Below are positions 42,416 through 51,490 of a stretch of DNA of 64,000 nucleotides, piece after piece; the stretch's first letter is position 1, and each line of letters starts with the position of its first letter. The stretch is taken from positions 992,001 through 1,056,000 of the forward strand of contig NZ_BAAAUN010000001.1 of assembly GCF_039533965.1 (NCBI RefSeq), read 5' to 3'. Source of the stretch: Microbacterium luteolum. GTDB lineage: Bacteria > Actinomycetota > Actinomycetes > Actinomycetales > Microbacteriaceae. The notes under the pieces were generated by a model. The model had not been told where the DNA came from. It searched no databases and saw only the letters and a program-made list of their open reading frames with translations. The translations under genes were made by a program, and so were the position numbers.

Positions 42416-43695
42416 GCGTCTTCCTCGTCGCCCTCTTCGTCGTCGTCGTCCTCGTCCTCGCGGATCGCCCCGAGGTCGTTCGCCTGCCACTGCTCCCACT
42501 CCTGCATGAGGCGCTCGATGGCCGCATGGAACTTCTCCGTCGCGACGCCGGGCGTCGTGTCGCCGAAGTAGTGCTGCACCCACATCTTCAGTCGGGCGAC
42601 GGCCGCATCGTCCGCACGGACACGCTCGACCTCGGAGACGATCCGGGAGGCGTCGGCGACCGTCAGCCACTCGCAGTCCGCGAGGTAGCCCGTGGAATCG
42701 ATCGCGGCGCGCTCGTCGGCCGGCCGCGTGATCATGAGCGGCTTGCCCGCTGCGAGCCGGTCGTAGACCATGGCCGAGATGTCGACGACCGCGACATCCG
42801 CGGCGGAGAGCTGCCAGCCCAGATCGGCACCGTCGTCGTAGATGTGCTGCGCGCTGCGGTCGGCGGCATTGGCAGCGCTGATCGCCGCGATGATCCTGCG
42901 GTGGGCTGCTCCGTACGCCTCGTCGACGACGCCGCTGCGGGGATGCGGGCGGTAGATCACCCGGTGCGTGCCGGTCGCCAGCAGCTGCTTCACAAGCGTC
43001 TCGCCGTGCGTGGCGATCGAGCCGTAGTGCGCACTGGGGCGGTCGCCCTCCCAGGTCGGCGCGTACAGGACCACGGTGCGCTCGTCGGGCGTGTAGGGCA
43101 GCGTGCCGGAGTAGTGATCCGCCTGGGGACGGCCGATGTCCATCGTGCGGCGGTCGACGTCGTAGTCCCACAGCGTGCGCGAGAGACGATCCCGCGCCGC
43201 CTGACCTGCCACGAAGGCGTAGTCGTAGGCCTTGTACTGGTTCGTGGTCATGTACATCTTGTCGGACTCGCCGTGGTTGATGAACACGTGCCAGCGGCGT
43301 CCGTAGCGGAACATCTGGAAGTTGCGGGTGTTCTGGTTGACGTACAGCACGACCCGGATGTCCTGGTGGGCGATGAACCGTTCGAGGTCGCGGACCTTCG
43401 GCACGAAGGCCACCGGCGGCCCGTCCTCGTCGAGCAGCTTCTCGGCGCCCGCCGCCGACCGCGAGAGCACAACGACCGGCCAGCGCTTCGCGAGCTCGGC
43501 GAGCGGCCGGTACCACTGCCGCATCTGATACATGTTCACCGCGCCGTCGGCGAAGTACACCGCGACCTGGAAATGATCGAGCGGATGCGGCTCGTGCTCG
43601 GCGAGGCGCCGTCGCACGCGCTGCACGGCGCTGCGGGACGCCAGCGCGCGCGTGAGGAGACGGTACGCCTTCTTGGCGTCAGACAATGCACCCAT
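42412..43695 (-). CDS. CDP-glycerol glycerophosphotransferase family protein (TagB/TagF-like)
   Basis: A 427-residue protein with FINHGESDKMY and VVDISAMVYDRLAAGKP, which stand where TagF-type enzymes carry the catalytic His and donor-binding motifs; ERTVVLYAPTWEGD lies between. It may add glycerol- or ribitol-phosphate units to a lipid-linked acceptor, though family members also move other groups. The tail after residue 410 is almost all Asp and Glu. The ATG follows TATTCT by six bases, and the same spacer contains GGAGGG. It overlaps birA by four bases. Confidence 0.85.
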   Translation of the reverse strand: MGALSDAKKAYRLLTRALASRSAVQRVRRRLAEHEPHPLDHFQVAVYFADGAVNMYQMRQWYRPLAELAKRWPVVVLSRSAAGAEKLLDEDGPPVAFVPKVRDLERFIAHQDIRVVLYVNQNTRNFQMFRYGRRWHVFINHGESDKMYMTTNQYKAYDYAFVAGQAARDRLSRTLWDYDVDRRTMDIGRPQADHYSGTLPYTPDERTVVLYAPTWEGDRPSAHYGSIATHGETLVKQLLATGTHRVIYRPHPRSGVVDEAYGAAHRRIIAAISAANAADRSAQHIYDDGADLGWQLSAADVAVVDISAMVYDRLAAGKPLMITRPADERAAIDSTGYLADCEWLTVADASRIVSEVERVRADDAAVARLKMWVQHYFGDTTPGVATEKFHAAIERLMQEWEQWQANDLGAIREDEDDDDEEGDEEDA

Positions 43696-43701
43696 CCCTC
43701 C

Positions 43702-43707
43702 AGAATA
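43702..43707 (-). promoter_or_regulatory. -10 element of leaderless promoter before the glycerophosphotransferase-birA pair
   Basis: The minus strand reads TATTCT, six bases (GGAGGG), then ATG at 43695. Confidence 0.5.
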
Positions 43708-43752
43708 GTTCGTCCCGCGCCCGCTCCCGGAGCGCGCATCAGGGAACGCGCG

Positions 43753-44850
43753 ATGTCGTCGTGCCATGATCGTCATGTGCCAGCCAACGAATCCGTCACG
43801 CCCGAAGCCGGGGTGTCCTTCGTGATGCCGGTGCTCAACGAGCGCGCGTACCTGGAGCACGCCGTCGCCTCTGTGCTCGCCCAGGATGTCGCCGGCCCCG
43901 CCGAGCTCGTCCTCGCACTCGGACCCTCGACGGACGGGACGACCGAGCTGGCCGAGCGGCTCGCTACGGCCGACGACCGCATCCGTCTGGTGCGGAACCC
44001 TGCCGCGCACATCCCGGTGGGACTGAACGCCGCGATCGGCGCGAGCCGCTACGCGACGATCGTCCGCGTCGATGCCCACTCGGAGCTCTCCCCCGGCTAC
44101 GCGGCCCGTGCCCTGGAGACGCTCGAGCGCACGCAGTCCGCGAACGTCGGCGGCGTCATGCACGCCGAGGGCCGCACCCCCTTCCAGAAGGCGGTCGCCC
44201 GGCTCTACAACTCTCCCGTCGGCCTCGGCGGCGGCGCGTATCACGGCCGCACGAACGAGGGCGAAGCCGAATCGGCGTACCTCGGCGTGATGCGCCGCGA
44301 GGTGCTCGACGAGGTGGGCCTCTTCGACGAGACGATCCGGCGCGGCGAGGACTGGGAGCTCAATCTCCGGATCCGCCAGGCCGGACATCGCGTGTGGTTC
44401 GACCCAAGTCTCTCCGTGACGTACTGGCCGAGGGAGAGCTGGCTCCGTCTCGCCCGTCAGTTCCGCGCGACCGGCGCCTGGCGCGGTGAACTGGTGCGCC
44501 GGTTCGGCCGCCGCAACGGCATCCGCTACTTCGCTCCCCCGGCGCTCGTGCTCGTCGTCGCCCTCGCCATCGTCGTCGGTGTCCTGCAGCTCACCGGAGT
44601 GCTCTCGGGAATCGCCTCCCTGGTCGCCTCCGTCGTGGTCTACGGGCCGCTCGCGCTGTATCTGCTGCTCGTCCTCGCCGTCGCCCTGGCACCGGGCGGA
44701 GGCGGGCTCCGCCAGAAGCTGTGGACCCTGCTCGTGCTCCCGACGATGCACCTGTCCTGGGGCATCGGCTTCCTCGGCGGCGTGCTGCGCGGTGCGCGCG
44801 ACACCGTCGACGCGTCGCGCCTCGGCACCCGGAACACCCCGCTGCCGTGA
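43753..44850 (+). CDS. glycosyltransferase family 2 with C-terminal membrane helices (ExoA-like)
   Basis: A 365-residue GT2. FVMPVLNERAYLEHAV, IVRVDAHSEL (DxD-like) and RRGEDWELNLRIRQAGHRVWF are the donor and catalytic motifs of ExoA/SucA-like enzymes. Two to three membrane segments follow at about 265-335. It extends a lipid-linked glycan at the inner face of the membrane. ATG 43753 has AGGGA seven bases upstream; GTG 43777 is the alternative start. It lies between two minus-strand glycerophosphotransferase-like genes. Confidence 0.85.
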   Translation: MSSCHDRHVPANESVTPEAGVSFVMPVLNERAYLEHAVASVLAQDVAGPAELVLALGPSTDGTTELAERLATADDRIRLVRNPAAHIPVGLNAAIGASRYATIVRVDAHSELSPGYAARALETLERTQSANVGGVMHAEGRTPFQKAVARLYNSPVGLGGGAYHGRTNEGEAESAYLGVMRREVLDEVGLFDETIRRGEDWELNLRIRQAGHRVWFDPSLSVTYWPRESWLRLARQFRATGAWRGELVRRFGRRNGIRYFAPPALVLVVALAIVVGVLQLTGVLSGIASLVASVVVYGPLALYLLLVLAVALAPGGGGLRQKLWTLLVLPTMHLSWGIGFLGGVLRGARDTVDASRLGTRNTPLP

Positions 44851-44865
44851 TGGTGCCTCGACGCC

Positions 44866-46302
44866 TCAGGGGCTGACGAACCCCAGATCCAGGATCCGGT
44901 CGACCACGCGCTCGGCGGCACGGCCGTCATCCCGCCGGTTGAACTGCGCGCGCCACGCCGCGTACCGGCTCGCGTAGGCGGCTTCGTGGCCGGGCTCGGC
45001 GAGCGCGGAGGCGAGCTCGTCCTGCGTGCGCACCAGCGGCCCCGGTGCCCGCTCGGCGAGGTCGAAGTAGAACCCGCGCAGCTGCCCGCGGTAGTGATCC
45101 ATGTCGGGCACGAGGAAGTACATCGGCTTGCCCGTGACGCTGAAGTCGAACATCACCGAGGAGTAGTCGGTGATGAGCGCGTCGGCGGCGAGGAGCAGCT
45201 GAGCGGTCTCGGGGTAGCCGGTGACGTCGATCACCCGGGCGCCCGCGCGATCGCGCCCCTGCTGCAACGTGCGCGAATGCCCGCGGACGAGCACCACGGC
45301 GTCGGCCTGCCGGGCGAGGAGCTCCGGATCGATGAAGTCGACCATCTCCGTGCGGTCGTCGCGCCAGGTCGGCGCGTAGAGCAGGACCCGCTCCTGCTCT
45401 ACGATGCCCAGAGCCTCACGGATCGCGGTCGGATCGCCGGTGGTGAGAGCATCGTCGCGAGGGTAGCCCTCGACCCAGATCGGCCTGCCGAAGAAGGCAT
45501 ATGCCTTCCGGAGAATGCGCTCGGAGTAGGTGTTCTGCGCGAGCAGCACGTCCCATCGCCGAGATTCCTTCACGACGGCCGCCATCCGGCGCGGGTCGAA
45601 GCCCGGACGGTGGAGGGCGAGCCGTTTGAGCGGCGTGCCGTGCCAGGTCTGCAGCACCTTCTGCGCCGGCTTGCGCACGAACCGGCGGCGCAGCCAGTCG
45701 TTCACGACCAGGAGCCGCGCGGCGCCTCGGGCGTGCCACCACTCCGGGCTGCCCTCGACGACCGCGATCGCGCCCTCCGGCACCGCGACCGAGAGGTCCA
45801 CGACGCTCCAGTAGCGTCGAAGCCCCGGTGCGCGAGCCGCGAGCTCGCGGTCGATCGCCTGCGGGTTGCAGCCGACGCTGCGGCCGTAGAAGCTCTCGAA
45901 GAAGACGGCGTTCTCGGTGCCCCCGGCCTGGGCCACGTAGCGCCCTTCGAGCGTCGACTGCCCCTCGACGGTCTCGTACACGGGATCGATCGGTGCGGCG
46001 ACGTGCACCGCGCCGCCGTCGACCGCGACGCGGACGCCGGCCAGCATGGTCGGCGCGATCCGCAGGTCGTCGAGGTCGGCATCGGCGATGCGGAGCGCGT
46101 ACTCGCCCGAAGGCAGCGGCAGAGCGGGGCCGCCCCACCGCGATGCCTGCAGCGGGAACACGGCCTTCCAGGTCTTCCCTCCGCCGGTGATGCGCGCGTC
46201 GACGCGCGCCCGCGGTCCGGACAGCTCCGCGGTCGCCGGTCGCTGACCGGTCCCTGCGATGATCAGCGCTTCGGCCGCTTCATCGATCCGGGCCGTTGTC
46301 AT
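44866..46302 (-). CDS. CDP-glycerol glycerophosphotransferase family protein (TagF-like)
   Basis: A 478-residue protein. The N-terminal 100 residues are a separate beta-rich domain; the catalytic domain has QTWHGTPLKRL (catalytic His), VLLYAPTWRDD and LITDYSSVMFDF, all TagF hallmarks. It probably polymerises or primes a polyol-phosphate chain. The ATG at 46302 has AAGGGAG upstream and overlaps the stop of the next TagF-like gene, which is the better start than the longer open frame. Confidence 0.9.
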   Translation of the reverse strand: MTTARIDEAAEALIIAGTGQRPATAELSGPRARVDARITGGGKTWKAVFPLQASRWGGPALPLPSGEYALRIADADLDDLRIAPTMLAGVRVAVDGGAVHVAAPIDPVYETVEGQSTLEGRYVAQAGGTENAVFFESFYGRSVGCNPQAIDRELAARAPGLRRYWSVVDLSVAVPEGAIAVVEGSPEWWHARGAARLLVVNDWLRRRFVRKPAQKVLQTWHGTPLKRLALHRPGFDPRRMAAVVKESRRWDVLLAQNTYSERILRKAYAFFGRPIWVEGYPRDDALTTGDPTAIREALGIVEQERVLLYAPTWRDDRTEMVDFIDPELLARQADAVVLVRGHSRTLQQGRDRAGARVIDVTGYPETAQLLLAADALITDYSSVMFDFSVTGKPMYFLVPDMDHYRGQLRGFYFDLAERAPGPLVRTQDELASALAEPGHEAAYASRYAAWRAQFNRRDDGRAAERVVDRILDLGFVSP

Positions 46303-47552
46303 GCTGCTCCCTTCGGTGCGGGGATCCCCCGCGCGCGGATTGCCTGGTACACCCGATCGGTGTTGCGCCCGTCTCGGTATGCATGCATCTCCGCGCTGAG
46401 CGTAGCGGAACGCGCCGACGCCGCGTCGTACGCGGTCGGCTCGGAAAGCAGGCCGCGGAGCTGCCCGAGGACGGCATCCCAGTCCGGCGCGGGGTCCGCG
46501 CCCGCGACGTCCTCGTACCGTCCGTAGAACCCGCGGGTGCGGGCGTACTCCCGCGCGTCCGGGGCGAGATACAGCACGGGCGTCCGGAGCAGACCTACGT
46601 CGTACGCGAGAGAGGAGTAGTCGGTGATGAGAACGTCGACCGCGGCGAGTACCGGCGTGACATCGGCGAGGACGGAGGCCCCCAGCATCCGCACTCTCCT
46701 GCTGGGCAGCGGAGGGGCGTAGCCGCCTTCGCCGAGCGGGTGAGATCGCACCAGGAGGATCGCATCCTCCTCTTCGAGCACACGGATGATCCGCACCCAT
46801 TCCGACGCGGACGGCACCGCGGGGTCTGCCGCCCCGTCGCGCCAGGTGGGCGCGTAGAGGATCACGCGAGCGCTCTCGGGGACGGTGCCGACCGCGCGAC
46901 GCAGCAGAGCGGATGCCGCGGCCCTGCGCTCGTCGACTGATCCGGTGGACAGCACATCGACCCGTGGCTCGCCCGTGACGACGACCCGGTCATCGCCCAG
47001 CCCGAACGCCGATTCCAGGCGGCCGCGAGAACGATGCGAGGCCGCGGGCAGGACCCTGATGCGCTGGGCGGCACCGCGATACAGCAGCCCGACGACCCGG
47101 CGCAGCAGCGGTGCGCCGGGAACGTTCGGGACCTGCGTGGTGGCCGACGAGTCGAGGCCGATGCGCTTCAGCGGGATACCGTGCCAGAGCTGCACGACGA
47201 AGGCCCCGCCGTTCGCGTAGCGGTTGACGTCGCCGAGGCCGTGCGTGACGACGAGCACGCCCGCTCTGGCGGTCGCCCACCAGCCCCGCAGGCCGGTCTT
47301 GCGCGCAGTGCGGATGCCGAGCGCCGCGGCATCGCGATCCTCCCGGTCGGACGACGTGAGCCACAGCGTGTCGTGTCCGGCGTCCGATGCATAGCGCTGC
47401 AGAGCCAGCGCGCCGTCGCCGATCCCCGCGCCGCAGCCGAACACCCAGCGTCGACCGCGCGGAACGAGGAACGTACCCATGCGTCCTGCGGCATAGAGCG
47501 GGATCCGGAGCAGCTTGGCCGCATTGCCGGTGCCGAAGGAGAAGGACGCCAC
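46299..47552 (-). CDS. CDP-glycerol glycerophosphotransferase family protein
   Basis: A 417-residue protein with the N-terminal RRWVFGCGAGIGDGA block, LWHGIPLKRIG, VILYAPTWRDG and LITDYSSLAYD, the same set as its downstream neighbour. It is likely a second transferase of a teichoic-acid-like pathway. The start is GTG 47552, fixed by an upstream in-frame stop at 47562-47564 and by TAGGCT six bases before it. The -10 lies in the loop of a long hairpin (47541-47583). Confidence 0.87.
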   Translation of the reverse strand: MASFSFGTGNAAKLLRIPLYAAGRMGTFLVPRGRRWVFGCGAGIGDGALALQRYASDAGHDTLWLTSSDREDRDAAALGIRTARKTGLRGWWATARAGVLVVTHGLGDVNRYANGGAFVVQLWHGIPLKRIGLDSSATTQVPNVPGAPLLRRVVGLLYRGAAQRIRVLPAASHRSRGRLESAFGLGDDRVVVTGEPRVDVLSTGSVDERRAAASALLRRAVGTVPESARVILYAPTWRDGAADPAVPSASEWVRIIRVLEEEDAILLVRSHPLGEGGYAPPLPSRRVRMLGASVLADVTPVLAAVDVLITDYSSLAYDVGLLRTPVLYLAPDAREYARTRGFYGRYEDVAGADPAPDWDAVLGQLRGLLSEPTAYDAASARSATLSAEMHAYRDGRNTDRVYQAIRARGIPAPKGAA

Positions 47553-47583
47553 CCCGCGAGCCTATCGCGGGGTGGCGTCCTTC
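47541..47583. terminator. 18-bp perfect hairpin: HtrA terminator whose loop holds the next promoter -10
   Basis: Arms 47541-47558 and 47566-47583 are perfect reverse complements with a seven-base loop. It begins 15 bases after the HtrA-type protease stop, as a terminator would. The loop (47559-47565) contains TAGGCT on the minus strand, six bases before the GTG start of the next gene, which itself lies in the second arm. Confidence 0.65.
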
Positions 47584-47597
47584 TCTGCGAACAGCGG

Positions 47598-49196
47598 TCA
47601 GCCGGCGAGCTCGCCGAGTGTCACCTCGAGCTCGCCCTCCTTGCCGCCGCGGACGTAGGTCACCTTCGCATCGCTGCCCGCGGCCGCCGCGCGCACCTGC
47701 GCGGTCAGATCGCTGGCGCTGGTGATCGGGACTCCGTTGAACGCCGTGACGACATCCTCCGCCTTGAGCCCGGCCGCAGCTGCCGCTCCGCCGTCGGTGA
47801 CCTCGGCGATGTACGCTCCCGCCACGTTCGCACCCTCGACGCTCGCCGCGTCGCGGACGGATGCGCCGAGCAGGCCGTGCGTGGCTGCGCCGTCGGCGAT
47901 GATCTCCTCGGAGACGCGCTGGGCGATGTTCGCCGGGATCGCGAAGCCGATGCCGATCGAGCCGGACTCCTCGGATCCGCCCGAGCTCGCGATCGCCACG
48001 TTGATGCCGATCAGCTCGCCCTTGCTGTTCACGAGTGCGCCGCCGGAGTTGCCGTGGTTGATCGCGGCATCCGTCTGGATCACGGCGATCGAGATCGACT
48101 CGTTGGACTGCTGCCCGGTGTTGCCCGGCAGATCGAACTGGAACGGCCCCTGTCCGTCGCCCTCTTCCGGCGCCTGCTGCTCCGGAGCGTCCTCGGACGA
48201 CGAGTCGGGCAGGGCCGAGGAGGCGATCTGGATGCTGCGGTTGAGCGCGCTCACGATGCCGGTGGTGACCGAGTTCGCGAGACCGAGCGGGGCACCGAGC
48301 GCGACGGCGGTGTCGCCGACGTTGAGCTTGGACGAGTCGGCGAACTCGATGGGCGTGAGGCCCTTGGCGTCCGTCAGCTTGATCACGGCGAGGTCGTAGA
48401 TCGGGTCGGTGCCGACGACGGTGGCCTCGTAGATGCGGCCGTCGGACGCGGTCACACGGATGCTGGGGTCGGCCACGGCGCCGCCGAGGGTCACGACGTG
48501 CGTGTTCGTGAGGACGTAGCCGTCCTCGCTGATGATCACGCCAGAGCCGCTGCCGGCCTCCTGGGAGCCGGCGACCTCGATCGTGACGACCGAGGGAAGC
48601 GCCGCCGTCGCGACCGCGGTGGTCTCGTTGACCGATCCGGGGTCGTTGACCGTGACGGTCTGGGGCCCGCCGGCCGTGCCGCCCGTTGGCTGATCCTGAA
48701 GTCCGGTCAGCAGCGCGCCGCCGCCGAACCCGGCGACACCGCCGACCAGCGCCGCGGCCACGATGAACGCCGCGAACTTCGCGCCGCCCCGGGACTTGGG
48801 CTCTTTCGTCTTGACGCCGTCGGCCGGAGCGCTGCCGAAGCCGAGGGGCGCGGTGCCGTCGAGCGGCTGCGTCGGCTGGGTGTGCGCGGTCGCGGTGGGG
48901 ATGCCGAAGGCTGCGCCCGGAGCCGATGCCGTCGCGTGCTGCGCCGTGCTCGGCGCGGCGAAGGGCTGCGGTGCGGCCGGGGCGGCGGGCGCGGGCGGCG
49001 TGAGCGCGGCGGGGGCGGCGGGTGCCTGCGACGTGAAGGTCGACGGCACCTCATGTCCCTGCGCCGGGGCGGCCGGGGCGGTGGTCTCAGCGGCGGCGGC
49101 GGTCGCCGACTGAGCGGTGGCCTCTGCTGCCTCGGTGGACGGCACGGCGTCGTGGGACGCGGGTGCCGAGTGGTTCTGGGTGTCGTCTTCGTTCAT
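47598..49196 (-). CDS. S1C serine protease with PDZ domain (HtrA/DegP-like)
   Basis: A 532-residue envelope protease. Residues 1-140 are an Ala/Pro/Thr-rich cytosolic tail, 141-162 a membrane helix, then the trypsin-like domain with H233 (NTHVV), D268 (YDLAVIKL) and S384 (GNSGG), and a PDZ domain near 435-525. An acidic Gln/Pro-rich insert at 330-365 splits the protease domain. It should degrade or refold damaged exported proteins. The ATG at 49196 has AAGGAG upstream and is preferred over one six codons earlier. Confidence 0.93.
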   Translation of the reverse strand: MNEDDTQNHSAPASHDAVPSTEAAEATAQSATAAAAETTAPAAPAQGHEVPSTFTSQAPAAPAALTPPAPAAPAAPQPFAAPSTAQHATASAPGAAFGIPTATAHTQPTQPLDGTAPLGFGSAPADGVKTKEPKSRGGAKFAAFIVAAALVGGVAGFGGGALLTGLQDQPTGGTAGGPQTVTVNDPGSVNETTAVATAALPSVVTIEVAGSQEAGSGSGVIISEDGYVLTNTHVVTLGGAVADPSIRVTASDGRIYEATVVGTDPIYDLAVIKLTDAKGLTPIEFADSSKLNVGDTAVALGAPLGLANSVTTGIVSALNRSIQIASSALPDSSSEDAPEQQAPEEGDGQGPFQFDLPGNTGQQSNESISIAVIQTDAAINHGNSGGALVNSKGELIGINVAIASSGGSEESGSIGIGFAIPANIAQRVSEEIIADGAATHGLLGASVRDAASVEGANVAGAYIAEVTDGGAAAAAGLKAEDVVTAFNGVPITSASDLTAQVRAAAAGSDAKVTYVRGGKEGELEVTLGELAG

Positions 49197-49294
49197 GGTG
49201 TGCTCCTTCATCAACGCCCCTTCAGACTGCCGCCTGTATCTGTGCGTTTCGTATGGCGAAGATGAGTTTCAGCTATGGCCTTAGCCTGTTCTTC

Positions 49295-50497
49295 ATGAGT
49301 GTCATTCCCGGCGCATGGCGGCGCACGGCGGCCGGTGCAGGTCTGCTCGCCGCAGACGGAACCGTCGCACCTACGATCTTCGCAGAGATGTCGGCGGCAG
49401 CGGCCAGAACCGGCGCGATCAATCTCGGCCAGGGCTTCCCCGATGAGGACGGGCCCGCGGTGGTGCTGGAGGCCGCGCGCGCCGCGATCTCCGCCGGGGC
49501 GAACCAGTATCCGCCGGGGCGCGGCATCCCCGATCTGCTCGCCGCCATCAGCGAGCATCAGCACCGCTTCTATGGTTTGGACGTCGACCCGGCGACCGAG
49601 GTCATCGTCACCGCCGGCGCGACCGAGGCGCTCACGGCCAGTCTGCTCGCGCTGATCGACGGGCCGGACGACGAGGTCGTCGTGTTCGAGCCGTACTACG
49701 ACTCCTATGCGGCGGCGGTGGCGCTGGCGGGCGCTCGACTGCGCACCGTGCCGCTGAGGGCCCCCGACTTCCAGCCCGATCTCGATCTGCTGGCCGCCAC
49801 GGTGAACGATCGCACCCGGATCATCCTCGTGAACGACCCGCACAATCCGACCGGCGCTGTCTTCGGCGCCGAGGTGCTCGCCGAGGTCGTGCGTCTGGCC
49901 CAGCGGCACGACGCGATCATCATCACCGACGAGGTCTACGAGCACCTCTCGTTCCACACCCCGCACACGCCGATCGCCACGCTGCCCGGCGCCGCCGAGC
50001 GCACGCTCACGATCTCCTCCGCGGGGAAGACGTTCTCCGCCACGGGATGGAAGATCGGCTGGGTGCACGGTCCGGCCGACCTGATCACGGCCGTGCTCTC
50101 CGTGAAGCAGTACCTCACGTATGTGAACGGCTCACCGTTCCAACCCGCCATCGCCGTGGGGTTGCGTCTCGACGACGCCACGTTCACGGATGCCGCGGCG
50201 GCGCTCGCGCACAAGCACGAGATCCTCGGGGCGGGTCTGCGGGCCGCCGGGTTCACCGTGCACGCACCCCAGGGCGGCTACTTCACCGTCGCGGACGCGA
50301 CCGCTCTGGGCGGCGCGGATGCCGCGGCCTTCTGCCGTGCGCTGCCGGAGCGCGCCGGCGTCGTCGCGATCCCCCTGACGGCGTTCGTGTCGGAGGGCAG
50401 GCGCAGCGAGTACAGCAGCCTGGTGCGCTTCGCCGCCTGCAAGCGCGTCGAGGTACTCGAAGAGGCCGCTGCGCGCCTCGCGGCCTCGGCGCTCTGA
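49295..50497 (+). CDS. class I/II PLP-dependent aminotransferase
   Basis: A 400-residue cytosolic aminotransferase. GAINLGQGFPDEDGP, VNDPHNPTGAVF, ITDEVYEHLSF and SSAGKTFSATGWKIGW (PLP lysine in SAGK) define the fold-type I class of kynurenine/methionine-type and DapC-like enzymes. The exact substrate cannot be set from sequence. An in-frame ATG 11 codons upstream (49262) is possible; the later one is used because homologues start near VPGAWRRTA. Confidence 0.88.
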   Translation: MSVIPGAWRRTAAGAGLLAADGTVAPTIFAEMSAAAARTGAINLGQGFPDEDGPAVVLEAARAAISAGANQYPPGRGIPDLLAAISEHQHRFYGLDVDPATEVIVTAGATEALTASLLALIDGPDDEVVVFEPYYDSYAAAVALAGARLRTVPLRAPDFQPDLDLLAATVNDRTRIILVNDPHNPTGAVFGAEVLAEVVRLAQRHDAIIITDEVYEHLSFHTPHTPIATLPGAAERTLTISSAGKTFSATGWKIGWVHGPADLITAVLSVKQYLTYVNGSPFQPAIAVGLRLDDATFTDAAAALAHKHEILGAGLRAAGFTVHAPQGGYFTVADATALGGADAAAFCRALPERAGVVAIPLTAFVSEGRRSEYSSLVRFAACKRVEVLEEAAARLAASAL

Positions 50498-50511
50498 CGC
50501 GCGGCTCCGCG

Positions 50512-51321
50512 TCAGCGGGGAACCACGGCGTAGCGCCGCACGCGCAGGGAGGGGTTGACCGCACGCACGCGGTCGATCGCCGCCCGTTCCAGCGCCGCGA
50601 CCGCGATCCCCTCGCCCGTTCCGACGCCGGCAAGCACGACGCCCTGCGGGTCGACGACCTGCGAATGCCCGACGCCGATCGGCGTCGGATGGTCCGCGGC
50701 GACCACGTACACGGTGTTCTCGATCGCCCGGGCAGCCAGCAGGGTGGTCCAGTGGTGCTCCTTGAGCGGACCCCTCACCCACTCGGCCGGCACCACCAGC
50801 ACGTCGGCGCCCGCGTCGACGAGGGTGCGCGCGAGCTCGGGGAAGCGCAGGTCGTAGCAGGTCATCAGCCCGAAGCGCAGGCCACCGAGCACGAATGTGG
50901 CAGGCTCCCCCGGGTCACCCGGCTCGACCCAGTCGGATTCCGTCTGCCCGAAGGCGTCGTAGAGGTGCTCTTTGCGGTAGACGGCGAGGATGCCGTCGCC
51001 GCGCACCGCCACGACCGTGTTCCGCACCCGTTCGCCGTCCGCGGCGCGCTCGGCCAGGCCCGCGACGATCACGACCGCGTAGTCGGCGGCCAGAGCCGTG
51101 AGCGCTGCGACGAACTCGCCGTCGAGCTCCTCGGCGTTCGCCGCGAGCGTCGCATCCATCGGATCGACGAAGTAGCTCGAGTACTCGGGGAACACGATCA
51201 GCTTCGCGCCGCGCGCCGCAGCATCCGCCGTCAGCGCAGCGATCCGCTCGCGATTGTCGGAACGGGATGCCGTCGGTGCGAACTGGCACACGGCGACGGA
51301 TACGGCTGCGGTCTCGGACAT
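50512..51321 (-). CDS. carbon-nitrogen hydrolase (nitrilase superfamily)
   Basis: A 269-residue amidase of the nitrilase fold. The Glu-Lys-Cys triad is visible in FPEYSSYF, YRKEHLYDAF and GLMTCYDLRFPELA. The protein resembles Nit2/deaminated-glutathione-amidase-like hydrolases. It is transcribed towards the upstream aminotransferase; a link between the two is not shown. It is divergent from the initiator tRNA gene. Confidence 0.9.
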   Translation of the reverse strand: MSETAAVSVAVCQFAPTASRSDNRERIAALTADAAARGAKLIVFPEYSSYFVDPMDATLAANAEELDGEFVAALTALAADYAVVIVAGLAERAADGERVRNTVVAVRGDGILAVYRKEHLYDAFGQTESDWVEPGDPGEPATFVLGGLRFGLMTCYDLRFPELARTLVDAGADVLVVPAEWVRGPLKEHHWTTLLAARAIENTVYVVAADHPTPIGVGHSQVVDPQGVVLAGVGTGEGIAVAALERAAIDRVRAVNPSLRVRRYAVVPR

Positions 51322-51382
51322 ACCTCATCCTCTCGCATCCGCCCGTGCCCGGCCTCGATTCGCCGACCTTCGGAATCCGTGA

Positions 51383-51388
51383 TAGGTT
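51383..51388 (+). promoter_or_regulatory. possible -10 box of the tRNA gene
   Basis: TAGGTT lies 12 bases before the mature tRNA 5' end. The -35 match is poor. Confidence 0.35.
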
Positions 51389-51399
51389 ACTTCTTGTGC

Positions 51400-51473
51400 C
51401 GCGGGGTGGAGCAGTTCGGTAGCTCGCCGGGCTCATAACCCGGAGGTCGCAGGTTCAAATCCTGTCCCCGCAA
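51400..51473 (+). tRNA. initiator tRNA-fMet (CAT anticodon)
   Basis: The 74-base sequence folds as a full cloverleaf. The anticodon loop CTCATAA gives anticodon CAU. Two initiator marks are present: three G-C pairs at the end of the anticodon stem next to the loop, and an unpaired C1-A72 at the top of the acceptor stem. The T-loop reads TTCAAAT. The 3' CCA is not encoded. Confidence 0.95.
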
Positions 51474-51490
51474 CGAGAATGCGACACAAG

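Noticed and set aside
42412..42460. Triplet repeat encoding Asp/Glu near 42,420-42,460
   Set aside because: It looked like a simple-sequence repeat but is explained by the acidic tail of the coding region.
42412..44751. Longer start for the glycerophosphotransferase-like gene
   Set aside because: The extension covers the divergent GT2 gene in antisense and the leaderless ATG at 43695 is well placed.
44866..46800. Longer start for the TagF-like protein
   Set aside because: The extra N-terminal part is shadow sequence of the upstream gene; the ATG at 46302 has a good ribosome site.
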